Positions 43,899 through 52,396 of a stretch of 64,000 nt of DNA are shown here, in pieces. Origin of the DNA: Arthrobacter globiformis (GTDB lineage Bacteria; Actinomycetota; Actinomycetes; Actinomycetales; Micrococcaceae). The stretch covers positions 62,001-126,000 of the forward strand of contig NZ_QLNP01000063.1 of the NCBI RefSeq assembly GCF_003261175.1. Reading direction: 5' to 3'. The notes beneath the pieces are model-generated. The model was not told where the DNA came from. It was given only the letters and a program-made list of their open reading frames with translations, and did not search any database. A program made the translations under genes and the position numbers. Every line of letters begins with the position of its first letter. The stretch's first letter is position 1.

Positions 43899-45029
43899 TC
43901 ATGCGGGAGTCCCCGCTGTAACCGGGGCTCCGGCCACGACGGCAGCGCGGACGCACAGCACATCCGGAAGGTGGGAGGCCACTTCCGCAAAGGTTTCTCC
44001 TTCGTCGGCGCTGGCATACACCGTGCCGCCGCGCGTTCCGAAGTAGACCCCGGCGGGTTCGGCGGAATCCACGGAGGCCGCGTCACGGAGCACAGCGTTG
44101 AATTCTGACTGCGGCAGCCCCGAATCCAGGCGCTTCCACGTGGTGCCGGCGTCGTCCGTACGGTGCACGGCGAGCTTTCCGTCCGGCGGGATGCGTTCGC
44201 CGTCGGCTTTCAGGGGAACAACCCAGGCCGTGCCTGCGCGCCGGGGGTGCGTCAGCATGACGAACCCGAAATCGGCCGGCAGGCCTTCCGCTATCGATTC
44301 CCAGTTCTCGGCATTGTCGTCGGTGCGGTATACGCCGTGGTGGTTCTGCGCGTAAAGGCGGCCGTCGACGGCGGCATCGGCGGCAATCTTGTGGACGCAC
44401 TGGCCGAATTCCGGGTTGGGGTCGGGCATGAAGTAGGCGGAGATGCCTTTGTTCCGGGGCTCCCAGGACGTCCCGCCGTCGAGCGAGCGGTAGACGCCCC
44501 CCGTGCTCATGGCGACGTGCACGTTGTCCCCGGAGGGGTTGACCACGATCGAGTGGGCGGCCGCGCCGCCATATCCTGCACCCCATTCGCTGCGGTGCGG
44601 GTGGTCCCACAGTCCGCGGTTCAGCTCGAAGTGCTCGCCGCCATCGGTCGATTTCCACACCGAAATCGGCTCCGCGCCGGCCCAGACCACCCCCGGGCGG
44701 GATTCGGCGTCGGGGTAGATCTGCCAGATGCGTTCCACGGCGGCGTCGGTGCCTTCGGGGAACTTGATGGCACCCTGCTCGGGCTCGGTCCAGCTGGCGC
44801 CGAGGTCATCCGAGTGGGCAACGTGGGGGCCCCAGTGCTCGGAGCGCACTCCCACCATGATGCGTGTGCGGCCGTCCCGCGTGTCGATTCCGATGCTCGG
44901 TATCTCGCTCATCAGGAAGTGCGGGCCGGAAAAGGACCATTGTTTCCGGTCCTGGCTGGTGGCCAGCCAGAGGCCTTTTTTGGTCCCGATCGCTAAGACG
45001 AAACTCTCTGCGGCATTCATGCTCCCCAT
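43899..45029 (-). CDS. WD40/YVTN/BNR-like repeat propeller protein
   Basis: A 376-residue propeller of the VPS10/sialidase-like BNR type. Repeats of the form STDGGEHFELNRGLWD, SLDGGTSWEPRNKGI, TDDNAENWESIAEGLP, TDDAGTTWKRLDSGLP and SADEGETFAEVASHLP (Asp-box-like) occur about every 50 residues. No signal peptide is visible, so it is probably cytosolic. ATG 45029 has GGAG at seven bases; ATG 45020 is the alternative. It is followed at once by the MoaD-like gene. Such propellers are often misnamed glycosyl hydrolases; no catalytic residues are evident. Confidence 0.8.
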   Translation of the reverse strand: MGSMNAAESFVLAIGTKKGLWLATSQDRKQWSFSGPHFLMSEIPSIGIDTRDGRTRIMVGVRSEHWGPHVAHSDDLGASWTEPEQGAIKFPEGTDAAVERIWQIYPDAESRPGVVWAGAEPISVWKSTDGGEHFELNRGLWDHPHRSEWGAGYGGAAAHSIVVNPSGDNVHVAMSTGGVYRSLDGGTSWEPRNKGISAYFMPDPNPEFGQCVHKIAADAAVDGRLYAQNHHGVYRTDDNAENWESIAEGLPADFGFVMLTHPRRAGTAWVVPLKADGERIPPDGKLAVHRTDDAGTTWKRLDSGLPQSEFNAVLRDAASVDSAEPAGVYFGTRGGTVYASADEGETFAEVASHLPDVLCVRAAVVAGAPVTAGTPA

Positions 45030-45104
45030 GCAACCACTCCGGTGGAGGGGCTGCAATGGTTTGGGCCCCCGCGGGTTTTCCTGGGTTCGTCGCCCGGGCG
45101 GGAC

Positions 45105-45392
45105 CTAGGACCCGATCCCCGCACCGGCTTTGGCGCTGCCGGCCTTCCCGGCACGGCGGTTTCGCCACCACCGGCGGAGCAGGTCGGCGGCTGCCAGGAT
45201 TCCGGCCAGGGGCGTCAGGACGGCGGCGGCGTAAACGAACAGCAGCCAGGTCAGCGTGGCGATCGGAGGCTGGCTCCGGCTCAGCAGGGACAGGCCACCG
45301 AACAGGCCCGCCACCCAGAAGAGCACCACCAGCGTCAGCACGGCTGCCGCCGGAAAGTACTCGTTCCGCACCACCCTCTTCAAGGTTTCCAC
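45105..45392 (-). CDS. Small two-helix membrane protein
   Basis: A 95-residue membrane protein with two hydrophobic segments (AAAVLTLVVLFWVAGLFGGL and LLFVYAAAVLTPLAGILAAA) and a basic C-terminus (RRWWRNRRAGK). GTG 45392 is chosen because AGGAGG lies seven bases upstream; longer frames lack an RBS. Function unknown. Confidence 0.65.
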   Translation of the reverse strand: METLKRVVRNEYFPAAAVLTLVVLFWVAGLFGGLSLLSRSQPPIATLTWLLFVYAAAVLTPLAGILAAADLLRRWWRNRRAGKAGSAKAGAGIGS

Positions 45393-45539
45393 CACTGATC
45401 CTCCTGCGCCTTGCATCCCCATGAGACCAGTATGCGACGCAGACCCGCCGTCACGGAGACGGCACGGCGAACGTGTGATGAATACAACCGCTGCCTGGCC
45501 TGGCTGCATTCTGTCAGTCGCGGGGACTACACTGAACTA

Positions 45540-45555
45540 TCGAACATATATTCGA
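45540..45555. promoter_or_regulatory. LexA box (SOS operator) of umuDC
   Basis: TCGAACATATATTCGA matches the actinobacterial LexA consensus TCGAAC-N4-GTTCGA with one mismatch (A for G in the right arm). It lies 13 bases before the umuD start, so it covers the promoter. Confidence 0.88.
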
Positions 45556-45567
45556 AAAAGGTGTGTT

Positions 45568-45999
45568 GTGGGCGTGATCATCGGACCCCGCGTGATAGAG
45601 GCGGGACTTTCCCTGCGGCTGGTGCTGATTTCGCCCGTGGCCGTGGCGGCGGGCTTCCCGTCCCCCGCCCAGGACTACTTTGACGGGCGGATCGACCTCA
45701 ACGAGCACCTGATCAAGGACATCACCAGCACGTATATCGTGCGGGTCTCCGGGGACTCGATGGAACAGGCCGGCATCAGCGACGGCGACGAACTGATCGT
45801 CAACCGGGCGCTGGAACCACGCGACGGATCCGTGGTCGTCGCAGTGCTGGACGGCGAGCTCACCGTCAAGCGCCTGAAGATCACCGCGGCAGGCGTGGTG
45901 CTCCAGGCCGCCAACCCTCTGTATCCGGACATCAGCGTCCCCGTCCTGGCCGACCTCACCATCTGGGGCGTGGCCACGAGGTGCCTGCATCATGTCTAG
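45568..45999 (+). CDS. umuD: LexA-like S24 protease subunit of DNA polymerase V
   Basis: A 143-residue UmuD. The self-cleavage region [11 protein letters not shown] (about 28-38) is followed by the catalytic Ser in SGDSMEQAG (about 64) and Lys in TVKRLK (about 101). After DNA damage, RecA-assisted cleavage gives UmuD', which joins UmuC for translesion synthesis. GTG 45568 follows AAGGTG. A LexA box precedes it and umuC overlaps its end by eight bases. Confidence 0.93.
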   Translation: MGVIIGPRVIEAGLSLRLVLISPVAVAAGFPSPAQDYFDGRIDLNEHLIKDITSTYIVRVSGDSMEQAGISDGDELIVNRALEPRDGSVVVAVLDGELTVKRLKITAAGVVLQAANPLYPDISVPVLADLTIWGVATRCLHHV

Positions 46000-47275
46000 T
46001 TCGCCGCAGCAGATAGCGCTGGTGGACGTGAACTGTTTTTATGCCAGTGCGGAGCGGGCCTTCGACCCCTCCCTGGAAGGCAAGCCGCTCGTCGTGCTCT
46101 CCAACAATGACGGCTGCGCCGTGACCCGCAGTCCGGAGGCCAAGGCCCTGGGGATCAGCACGGGCGATCCGTGGTTTAAGCTCGCCCCTCGGGCCAAGGA
46201 GTGGGGCCTCATTGCCCGGTCCAGCAACTATGAACTGTACGGCGACATCAGCGCCCGCGTCATGGAACTGCTGGGGCGCTACTCGGCCTGGCTTGAGGTG
46301 TACAGCATCGACGAGGCGTTCCTGGGCATCAAGGGCAGCCCCGATCAGGTGCTGGGTCTCGGCCGGACCATCAAGGCCGCGGTCCAGCGCAACGTCGGGG
46401 TGCCCGTATGCGTCGGCATCGCCGCCACCAAGACGCTCGCCAAACTCGCCAACCGGTGGGCGAAGAACAACCCCGCGCTCTGCGGGGTGTGCCGCTGGGA
46501 GTCGATGGAGCCGGAGGTACGTGAACTGCTCATGGCCCGGCTGCCGGTCTCGGAGGTGTGGGGTATTGCGGGCCGGCTCGAAAAGCGGCTGAACGCCCTG
46601 GGGATCTGCACCATCCTGGAGCTCAGCCGGGCAGATCCGGTAGTGATCCGCGACCGCTTTTCGGTGGTGCTGATGCGCACCGTGCTCGAACTGCGCGGAA
46701 CACCCTGCATACCGCTGGAGGAAGAGCGCATGGGCCGGGACCAGCTGATCTTCTCCCGCTCGTTTTCCACTCCCCTGACGTCAGCTCCGGAATTTCGCCA
46801 GGTTCTGAGCGTCTACGCGCAACAGGCGAGTGCCCGGCTGGCCCGGCACCACCTTCAGGCCAAGGTCCTCACCGCGTTCGCCGGCACGTCCCATTACAAC
46901 GCGGAGGACAAGTCGTTCCCCTCGGTATGCGTTCCGCTGCCCATGCCCACCTCAGACCCGGTACTGCTCACTAGGGCTGCCCAGGCCCTGCTTCCCGCGA
47001 TCCAGGACGGCGTCAAATACGCCCGCGCCGGGATCCTCGTCACCGACCTGCGGCCGTCCGGCAACCAGCAGCCCCTTGAGCCCTTCGCCAACCCGCACGA
47101 GGAACGCGGGATCGGCCCGCTGGTTGAACAGATCAGCCGCAAGTACGGCAGGGGCACCATCGGTCTCGGGTTTGCAGGCCTGAGGACCGGCCTGGATTGG
47201 AGCATGAAGCGTGGAATGCGTTCGCCACGCTACACGACGCACTGGGACGAGTTGCCGGTGGTGCGCGCGGCCTGA
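45992..47275 (+). CDS. umuC: Error-prone Y-family polymerase subunit of Pol V
   Basis: A 427-residue Y-family polymerase. Catalytic acids are visible in [17 protein letters not shown] (first Asp) and [10 protein letters not shown] (Asp-Glu), and the C-terminal UmuC-type extension ([21 protein letters not shown]) is complete. It is the translesion partner of UmuD and is induced by the same LexA-controlled promoter. It overlaps umuD by eight bases. Confidence 0.94.
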   Translation: MSSSPQQIALVDVNCFYASAERAFDPSLEGKPLVVLSNNDGCAVTRSPEAKALGISTGDPWFKLAPRAKEWGLIARSSNYELYGDISARVMELLGRYSAWLEVYSIDEAFLGIKGSPDQVLGLGRTIKAAVQRNVGVPVCVGIAATKTLAKLANRWAKNNPALCGVCRWESMEPEVRELLMARLPVSEVWGIAGRLEKRLNALGICTILELSRADPVVIRDRFSVVLMRTVLELRGTPCIPLEEERMGRDQLIFSRSFSTPLTSAPEFRQVLSVYAQQASARLARHHLQAKVLTAFAGTSHYNAEDKSFPSVCVPLPMPTSDPVLLTRAAQALLPAIQDGVKYARAGILVTDLRPSGNQQPLEPFANPHEERGIGPLVEQISRKYGRGTIGLGFAGLRTGLDWSMKRGMRSPRYTTHWDELPVVRAA

Positions 47276-47302
47276 CCGGCCCGCGCGTCCACCACGGACC
47301 GC

Positions 47303-47503
47303 TCAGTCCACAAATTCAGACTGCGTCTCGATGAAATCCCACTCGGCTTCGGTCAGGACTGCCTGGGGCGTATCCGGGTGCGGACCTCCCGCCTCGGCAA
47401 TCCCCTGCATCACGAACAGCGGAACGTCGCCGGCCCGCAGGTTCTCGCGAAGCCATTCCTTGCTTTTCAGGTCCAGATCAAGCCACCACATGTAAATCTG
47501 CAT
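47303..47503 (-). CDS. Small conserved hypothetical protein
   Basis: A 66-residue acidic, Trp-containing protein (MQIYMWWLDLDLKSKEWLRE ... EWDFIETQSEFVD). AAAGG lies ten bases upstream of the ATG. It has no TM helix or known motif. It sits between umuC and a stress protein on the opposite strand. Supported by RBS and coding composition only. Confidence 0.55.
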   Translation of the reverse strand: MQIYMWWLDLDLKSKEWLRENLRAGDVPLFVMQGIAEAGGPHPDTPQAVLTEAEWDFIETQSEFVD

Positions 47504-47680
47504 GGGACGCCGCCTTTCTACGTCTCCACGCTAGGCTCGGCGCGGCCGGGATTCAAGGGAAAATCAGCACTCTTCTCCGCGGGACAGCAGCCGTCCCGCG
47601 GGGGTAGAAACCGCCCCTGAGCTGGGGCGAAGGCCGCTGTGGCTCTGGTCTTTCCTGATGCCGCAGGCACACAATTGATT

Positions 47681-48187
47681 ATGGATGCAGAGCATTTCAG
47701 CGGCCCGCCTCCCCTCCTAGTGGGCATGGTTCCCGGCCAGCATCCGGAGGTCCTCAAGACTGCCGTCACTCTGGCGCAAAAGCTGTCCGCCCCGCTGCTG
47801 TGCGCCTACGTGGACGAGGCAAGCTACCTGGTGGAGTGGGATCCCGGGCGCTCTGCGCACCGGCTTTCCCTGCATCCCGACAGGGACGACGACGACATCC
47901 GTTCCGTAACGACGGAACTGAAGTCGGCCATCGGCTCGGCCCTGCAGGACGGAGGGCCGGCGTGGACCTTGCGCACGCTTGCCGGGGATCCCGCCCGCGC
48001 CCTCGGCAGGCTGGCGTCGGAAGTCAATGCTCCCATGATCATTGTGGGCACTCCGGAGCGCGGCTTCGGGCACCGGATCACGGAACTCCTGAACGGCTCC
48101 GTGGCCGCCTGGCTCACCCACCATCAAAGCCGTCCCGTGCTGGTGGTCCCGTTCCGGATGGCCGCTCACCAGGACCAGCCCGAATAG
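47681..48187 (+). CDS. Universal stress protein (UspA) family protein
   Basis: A 168-residue UspA-fold protein: PPLLVGMVPGQHPEVLKTAV at the start and the ATP-binding-type end VGTPERGFGHRITELLNGSV followed by SRPVLVVPF. Usp proteins are cytosolic stress-survival factors. ATG 47681 begins close to the fold; GTG 47639, with GAAGG five bases upstream, would add 14 residues and cannot be excluded. Confidence 0.78.
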   Translation: MDAEHFSGPPPLLVGMVPGQHPEVLKTAVTLAQKLSAPLLCAYVDEASYLVEWDPGRSAHRLSLHPDRDDDDIRSVTTELKSAIGSALQDGGPAWTLRTLAGDPARALGRLASEVNAPMIIVGTPERGFGHRITELLNGSVAAWLTHHQSRPVLVVPFRMAAHQDQPE

Positions 48188-48309
48188 CCAGTAGTGGCCC
48201 AAGGCAGCCGCGGAAAAGTAAAGCGAAAGTAGTTATTCGAGGTGGTGGCCAACATGGCTACCGGCAAGTAAGCTGATCAGGCAGGCCTACGCAGGCCCGC
48301 CCAAAGACT

Positions 48310-48354
48310 GCTCCGGAGTGCGTATCCCCCAATAACGCGCTCCGGAGCTTTTTT
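48310..48354 (+). terminator. Rho-independent terminator
   Basis: GCTCCGGAG (48310-48318) pairs with CTCCGGAGC (48340-48348), with further GCGT/ACGC pairing inside, followed by TTTTTT. It lies 120 bases after the stress-protein stop, leaving an unexplained transcribed stretch between. Confidence 0.88.
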
Positions 48355-48436
48355 GTTGCCCGGAGGGCTTCCGGCGCCGGACTGTTCCTGTGCGCACCAT
48401 CACTTCCCGCACCCCCGTCGACCTGTCGCGCCACCC

Positions 48437-48465
48437 TTGACTGATACCCCCTAGGGGTATATCTT
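48437..48465 (+). promoter_or_regulatory. csoR promoter with CsoR operator in the spacer
   Basis: TTGACT (48437-48442), a 17-base spacer and TATCTT (48460-48465). The spacer holds ATACCCCCTAGGGGTAT (48444-48460), a GC-rich pseudo-palindrome of the CsoR type. Predicted transcription start falls on or next to the csoR ATG (48472). Confidence 0.85.
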
Positions 48466-48471
48466 GAGGAG

Positions 48472-48828
48472 ATGGAAACTTCCGAAGGACGGACGTCCAC
48501 GGCGCCTAACGAAGAAGCGATCGCGGAGGGGCCGCAGCACGGCTACACGGCGGACAAGGATGCCTACCTGCGCCGGCTCCGGCGGATCGAGGGACAGGTC
48601 CGTGGCATCGCCCGGATGGTTGAAGAAGACAAGTACTGCATCGACATCCTGACGCAGGTGGCGGCCGTGACCAAAGCCCTGCACGCCGTCAGCCTGGGGC
48701 TGGTGGAAGAACACATAGGCCACTGCGTTGTCGGGGCGGCCTCCGAACCTGATCCTGACCTGCGGGCTGAAGCCATCGACCTCAAGGTGAAGGAGGCGGC
48801 GGGTGCCATCGGGCGCCTGCTGCGGTAG
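48472..48828 (+). CDS. csoR: Copper-sensing repressor CsoR
   Basis: A 118-residue CsoR/DUF156 repressor. The Cu(I) ligands Cys56, His81 and Cys85 (KYCID, EEHIGHC) have the exact spacing (25 and 4) of mycobacterial CsoR. The basic LRRLRRIEGQVRGIARM helix binds DNA. Cu(I) binding releases it from the operator, which lies inside its own promoter. A Gly/Glu-rich N-terminal tail of about 25 residues precedes the fold. It heads the csoR-copZ-copA operon. Confidence 0.95.
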   Translation: METSEGRTSTAPNEEAIAEGPQHGYTADKDAYLRRLRRIEGQVRGIARMVEEDKYCIDILTQVAAVTKALHAVSLGLVEEHIGHCVVGAASEPDPDLRAEAIDLKVKEAAGAIGRLLR

Positions 48829-48887
48829 CCGCAACCACCACCCATCAGCCGACCAAACCCCGTCGTCACACCTACAAGGAGTCAGTA

Positions 48888-49118
48888 ATGAGCACCATCT
48901 CCACCAAAGTCCACGTCTCCGGCATGACCTGCGGGCACTGCGTATCGGCCGTCAGCGAGGAGCTTGAGGCACTGGCCGGCGTCGAGGAGATCGACATCGA
49001 CCTCAATGCCGGCGGCGTTTCGACCGTCACCATTACCTCCACGCAGAAGCTCTCCCCCTCCGAAATCGGTGAGGCAGTGGCCGAGGCGGGCTACCTGGTG
49101 GTGGCCAACGAGGCCTGA
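48888..49118 (+). CDS. copZ: Copper chaperone (HMA domain)
   Basis: A 76-residue single heavy-metal-associated domain with the Cu(I)-binding motif GMTCGHC (residues 12-18). It ferries Cu(I) to CopA and CsoR. AAGGAG precedes the ATG. It lies 59 bases after csoR and 60 before copA, in one operon. Confidence 0.95.
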   Translation: MSTISTKVHVSGMTCGHCVSAVSEELEALAGVEEIDIDLNAGGVSTVTITSTQKLSPSEIGEAVAEAGYLVVANEA

Positions 49119-49178
49119 CCCGCCTCCCGTTGTCACCGAACACGGCAGAAGTTCAGCACGACCAGAGAAGGGCCAGCC

Positions 49179-51545
49179 ATGGGCACCGAACACCTTTCCG
49201 CAGGCTCCGCCAGCCGGGTGATCGAACTCGACGTCGAGGGCATGACCTGCGCGTCGTGCGTGAACCGGGTGGAAAAGAAGCTCGCCAAGCTCGAAGGCGT
49301 CGAGGCCACCGTCAACCTCCCCCTGGAAACAGCGCACGTGACCGTCCCGGCTGGCATCACGGACCAACAGATCACAGACCAGGTAGCCTCCGCCGGCTAC
49401 AAGGCGAGCATCAAAACGGTCATCGGGGAGGACCACGACGAGACCCCGGCCGACGCCGCCCCGCACCACGAAGACCATATGGCGCACGGCGGCAAGGCAT
49501 CGGAGCTGAAGCCGCGCCTGCTCGTCGCGGCGGTCCTGGCCGTACCGGTGTTCCTCATCTCAATGTTCCCGGCTTTCCAGTTCCCCAACTGGGGCTGGGT
49601 GGCCGGCGCCCTGGCGCTGCCTGTGGTCAGCTGGGCGGCGTGGCCCTTCCACAAGGCGGCCGCCATCAATGCCCGCCACTTCGCCTCCACCATGGACACC
49701 CTGGTATCGCTCGGAGTGATCGCGGCCTACCTGTTTTCCGCCTGGCAACTCCTGGCCGACCCCCGCCTGACCGAACACCCCGGGATGGAGCAGATGGGCG
49801 GCGCGGGTTCCGGCGGCCTGTACTTCGAGGTGGCCAGCGTGGTCACCACGTTCCTTCTGCTGGGCCGGTTCCTGGAGGCGAACGCCAAGGCGAAGGCCGG
49901 TGACGCGCTCAGGGCCCTCCTGGACCTCGGTGCCAAGGACGCCACCATCCTGCAGGACGGCGCCGAGGTGAAGATCCCGGCAAGCCGGCTGGCTGTCGGG
50001 GACCTGATCGTGGTCCGCCCGGGTGAAAAGATCGCCACCGACGGCGTGGTGGTGGACGGCGCCTCGGCGGTGGACGCCTCGCTGGTCACAGGCGAATCAG
50101 CGCCGGTGGACGTCGGTCCGGGCAGCCAGGTCACAGGTGCCACCATCAACACGTCCGGCCGGGTGCTGGTCCGGGCTACTCGAGTCGGCGCGGAAACCAC
50201 CCTGGCCCAGATGGGGCGGCTCGTTTCCCAGGCGCAGACCGGAAAGGCGCCCATTGCCCGGCTTGCCGACCGCATCAGCGCAGTGTTCGTGCCGGTGGTC
50301 CTGGCCATCGCCCTCCTCACATTCGCTGGATGGCTGATCGCCGCCGGACAGGACGGTACCGGCCCCGACATCACCGGGCCGGAGCTCCGCGCGGCCTTCA
50401 CGGCCGCGGTAGCTGTGCTGGTCATCGCCTGCCCCTGCGCCCTTGGCCTGGCTACCCCCGTGGGTCTCCTGACCGGCACCGGCCGCGGTGCGCAGCTGGG
50501 CATCCTCATCAAGGGCCCACAGGTCCTGGAAGACACCCGCACGGTGGACACCATCCTGCTGGACAAGACCGGAACCGTCACCAGCGGCCAGCTCTCCGTT
50601 GAGGCCACCGTGGCATTCGCCCCGTTCAGCGAGGCGGAAGTTCTGCGGCTGGCCGGTGCGGTCGAGTCGGCGTCGGAGCATCCGATCGCCGCCGCGATCG
50701 CCGCCGCCGCACGGGCCGCCGTGCCCGTAGTGGGTCAGCCGTCGCACACCAGCCACAGCAGCAGTGAAGCGGACGACGGCGCCGGCCTGCCCGCCGTCGT
50801 CGGCTTCCGTTCCGCACCCGGCGGCGGAGTGGTGGGAACCGTTGAAGACCGGCTCGTGGTTGCCGGACGCAGCGGGTGGCTGCGGGACAACGGCGTGGAG
50901 CCCACGCCGGCGCAGAATCAGTCACTCCGGACCGCGGAACAGTCCGGCGCGACGGCCATCTGGGTGGCGGTCGACGGCGAGGCTGCCGGCATCGTCGAAC
51001 TGCGGGATACGGTCAAGGCGGGATCGGCGGCGGCCGTCGCGCGGTTCAGGGCCCTGGGCCTGCGGCCCATGCTGCTCACGGGCGACAACGCCGCGGTCGC
51101 AGCCCAGGTGGCCACCGCCGTCGGAATCGCTGCGGACGATGTTTTCGCCGGCGTCCTGCCCGAGGGCAAGGTGGAAGCGGTACGTCGGCTGCAGGCCGGC
51201 GGTGCCACCGTGGCCATGGCAGGAGACGGCGTGAACGACGCCGCGGCCCTGGCGCAGGCCGATCTGGGGATCGCGATGGGCTCCGGCACGGACGTGGCGA
51301 TCGAAGCCGCCGACCTGACTGTGATGGGCAACGATCTGGGGCAGGTGGCCACCGCGATCGAGCTGTCCCGCCGCACCCTGGCCACCATCAAGACCAACCT
51401 GTTCTGGGCCTTCTTCTACAACGCGATGGGCATTCCGCTGGCCGCCCTCGGCCTGCTCAATCCGATGATCGCAGGGGTGGCCATGGCAGCGAGCTCGGTG
51501 CTGGTGGTGGCCAACTCGCTGAGGCTCCGCCGCTTCGGCAGGTAG
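49179..51545 (+). CDS. copA: Cu(I)-exporting P1B-type ATPase
   Basis: A 788-residue copper-efflux ATPase. In order: one HMA domain (GMTCASC, about 22-28), a His-rich linker (APHHEDHMAHGG, about 92-103), eight helices with the TGES-type loop (VTGESAPVD), the CPC transport motif (VIACPCALG, about 418), the phosphorylated Asp in LDKTGT (about 462), the SEHP loop and the hinge GDGVNDAAAL. It pumps Cu(I) out across the membrane. A Ser/His-rich stretch (SHTSHSSSEADDG) is inserted in the nucleotide-binding domain. Confidence 0.96.
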   Translation: MGTEHLSAGSASRVIELDVEGMTCASCVNRVEKKLAKLEGVEATVNLPLETAHVTVPAGITDQQITDQVASAGYKASIKTVIGEDHDETPADAAPHHEDHMAHGGKASELKPRLLVAAVLAVPVFLISMFPAFQFPNWGWVAGALALPVVSWAAWPFHKAAAINARHFASTMDTLVSLGVIAAYLFSAWQLLADPRLTEHPGMEQMGGAGSGGLYFEVASVVTTFLLLGRFLEANAKAKAGDALRALLDLGAKDATILQDGAEVKIPASRLAVGDLIVVRPGEKIATDGVVVDGASAVDASLVTGESAPVDVGPGSQVTGATINTSGRVLVRATRVGAETTLAQMGRLVSQAQTGKAPIARLADRISAVFVPVVLAIALLTFAGWLIAAGQDGTGPDITGPELRAAFTAAVAVLVIACPCALGLATPVGLLTGTGRGAQLGILIKGPQVLEDTRTVDTILLDKTGTVTSGQLSVEATVAFAPFSEAEVLRLAGAVESASEHPIAAAIAAAARAAVPVVGQPSHTSHSSSEADDGAGLPAVVGFRSAPGGGVVGTVEDRLVVAGRSGWLRDNGVEPTPAQNQSLRTAEQSGATAIWVAVDGEAAGIVELRDTVKAGSAAAVARFRALGLRPMLLTGDNAAVAAQVATAVGIAADDVFAGVLPEGKVEAVRRLQAGGATVAMAGDGVNDAAALAQADLGIAMGSGTDVAIEAADLTVMGNDLGQVATAIELSRRTLATIKTNLFWAFFYNAMGIPLAALGLLNPMIAGVAMAASSVLVVANSLRLRRFGR

Positions 51546-51554
51546 TACCCAGGC

Positions 51555-51827
51555 CTAGGCGGTACCGAAGCGGAGGGCCGAGCGCGCCTTCGCCTTGGCC
51601 GCCTCCTCGTCGCGGTCCTTGGCGGGGGCGTGGGTCACGAGGGCGTCGAGCAGGTGCTGGGTCACGTGCGCTATCTCGTGCACGGCGCGCTCGAACGCCT
51701 CCTCATTCACCTTCGACGGCTTGGTACTGCCGCTCACTTTGCGAACGTACTGCAACGCTGCGGCGTGGATCTCCTCGGACGTGGCGTGCGGTTCGTAGTT
51801 ATGGAGGGTACGGATATTCCGGCACAT
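51555..51827 (-). CDS. DUF2277 domain protein
   Basis: A 90-residue helical protein starting MCRNIRTLHNYEPHATSEEI, the hallmark of DUF2277. No function is established for the family. It is convergent with copA, nine bases apart. Confidence 0.87.
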   Translation of the reverse strand: MCRNIRTLHNYEPHATSEEIHAAALQYVRKVSGSTKPSKVNEEAFERAVHEIAHVTQHLLDALVTHAPAKDRDEEAAKAKARSALRFGTA

Positions 51828-52038
51828 ACCCCCATGCTAGGCTCTGGAGCGCCGAGGATCGACCCTTCCGCCCCGCTTCAGGGAGGGCACCGCCCATGGG
51901 TAGGACTCCATGGGGAGCGCTGCCCATCGACACTCTTTTGGGCTGAAGGATAGTTTTGAGGCAATGGATCTTCCGGACGAGCCGGAGGCCACGGGGGATG
52001 CCGACTGGATCGGGTCCGTTGATTGAAGGAGATACGTC

Positions 52039-52305
52039 ATGGCTTTGTTGGGTGCAGATGTTGAAGCGCTGCGGAACCTGGGCACCAGGCTCACCGCTGG
52101 TTCGAATGACATCCAGAACCAGAAGAACCAGCTGAACAATCAGCTCGACGGCGTCGACTGGAGGGGCCCGGACGCTGACAGGTTCCGTGACGAGTGGAGG
52201 AGCAACCACTTGCCGGCCCTCGAGAGGGTGGCGCGCGCCCTGGAAGAGGCGGGCCAGCAGGCAAACCGCAACGCGCAGCAGCAGACTGAAGCTTCCCAGG
52301 GCTAG
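52039..52305 (+). CDS. Orphan WXG100-like protein
   Basis: An 88-residue helical hairpin protein with the central Trp-x-Gly turn (DGVDWRGPDADRFRDEW, about 40) and heptad-like helices on both sides. WXG100 proteins are ESX/type VII secretion substrates or toxin N-domains. No ESX component, PPE or toxin gene is adjacent. AAGGAG precedes the ATG. A strong hairpin terminator follows. Confidence 0.83.
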   Translation: MALLGADVEALRNLGTRLTAGSNDIQNQKNQLNNQLDGVDWRGPDADRFRDEWRSNHLPALERVARALEEAGQQANRNAQQQTEASQG

Positions 52306-52317
52306 ACCGGGTACGTA

Positions 52318-52354
52318 ACGGAGGGCCGGACGCAGCATGCGTCCGGCCCTCCGT
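52318..52354. terminator. Perfect 17-bp hairpin terminator
   Basis: ACGGAGGGCCGGACGCA, a three-base loop and the exact complement. It lies 12 bases after the WXG100 stop and before the convergent EamA gene; a short CATTTAA follows, so it probably works in both directions. Confidence 0.8.
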
Positions 52355-52396
52355 CATTTAAGCGGTCTGCCACAAGACACGTCCGTTATTGAGGAC

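Noticed and set aside
43899-45029. Sialidase assignment for the BNR-repeat protein
   Set aside because: Asp-box-like repeats alone do not show sialidase; no catalytic Arg triad/Tyr/Glu set or signal peptide was identified.
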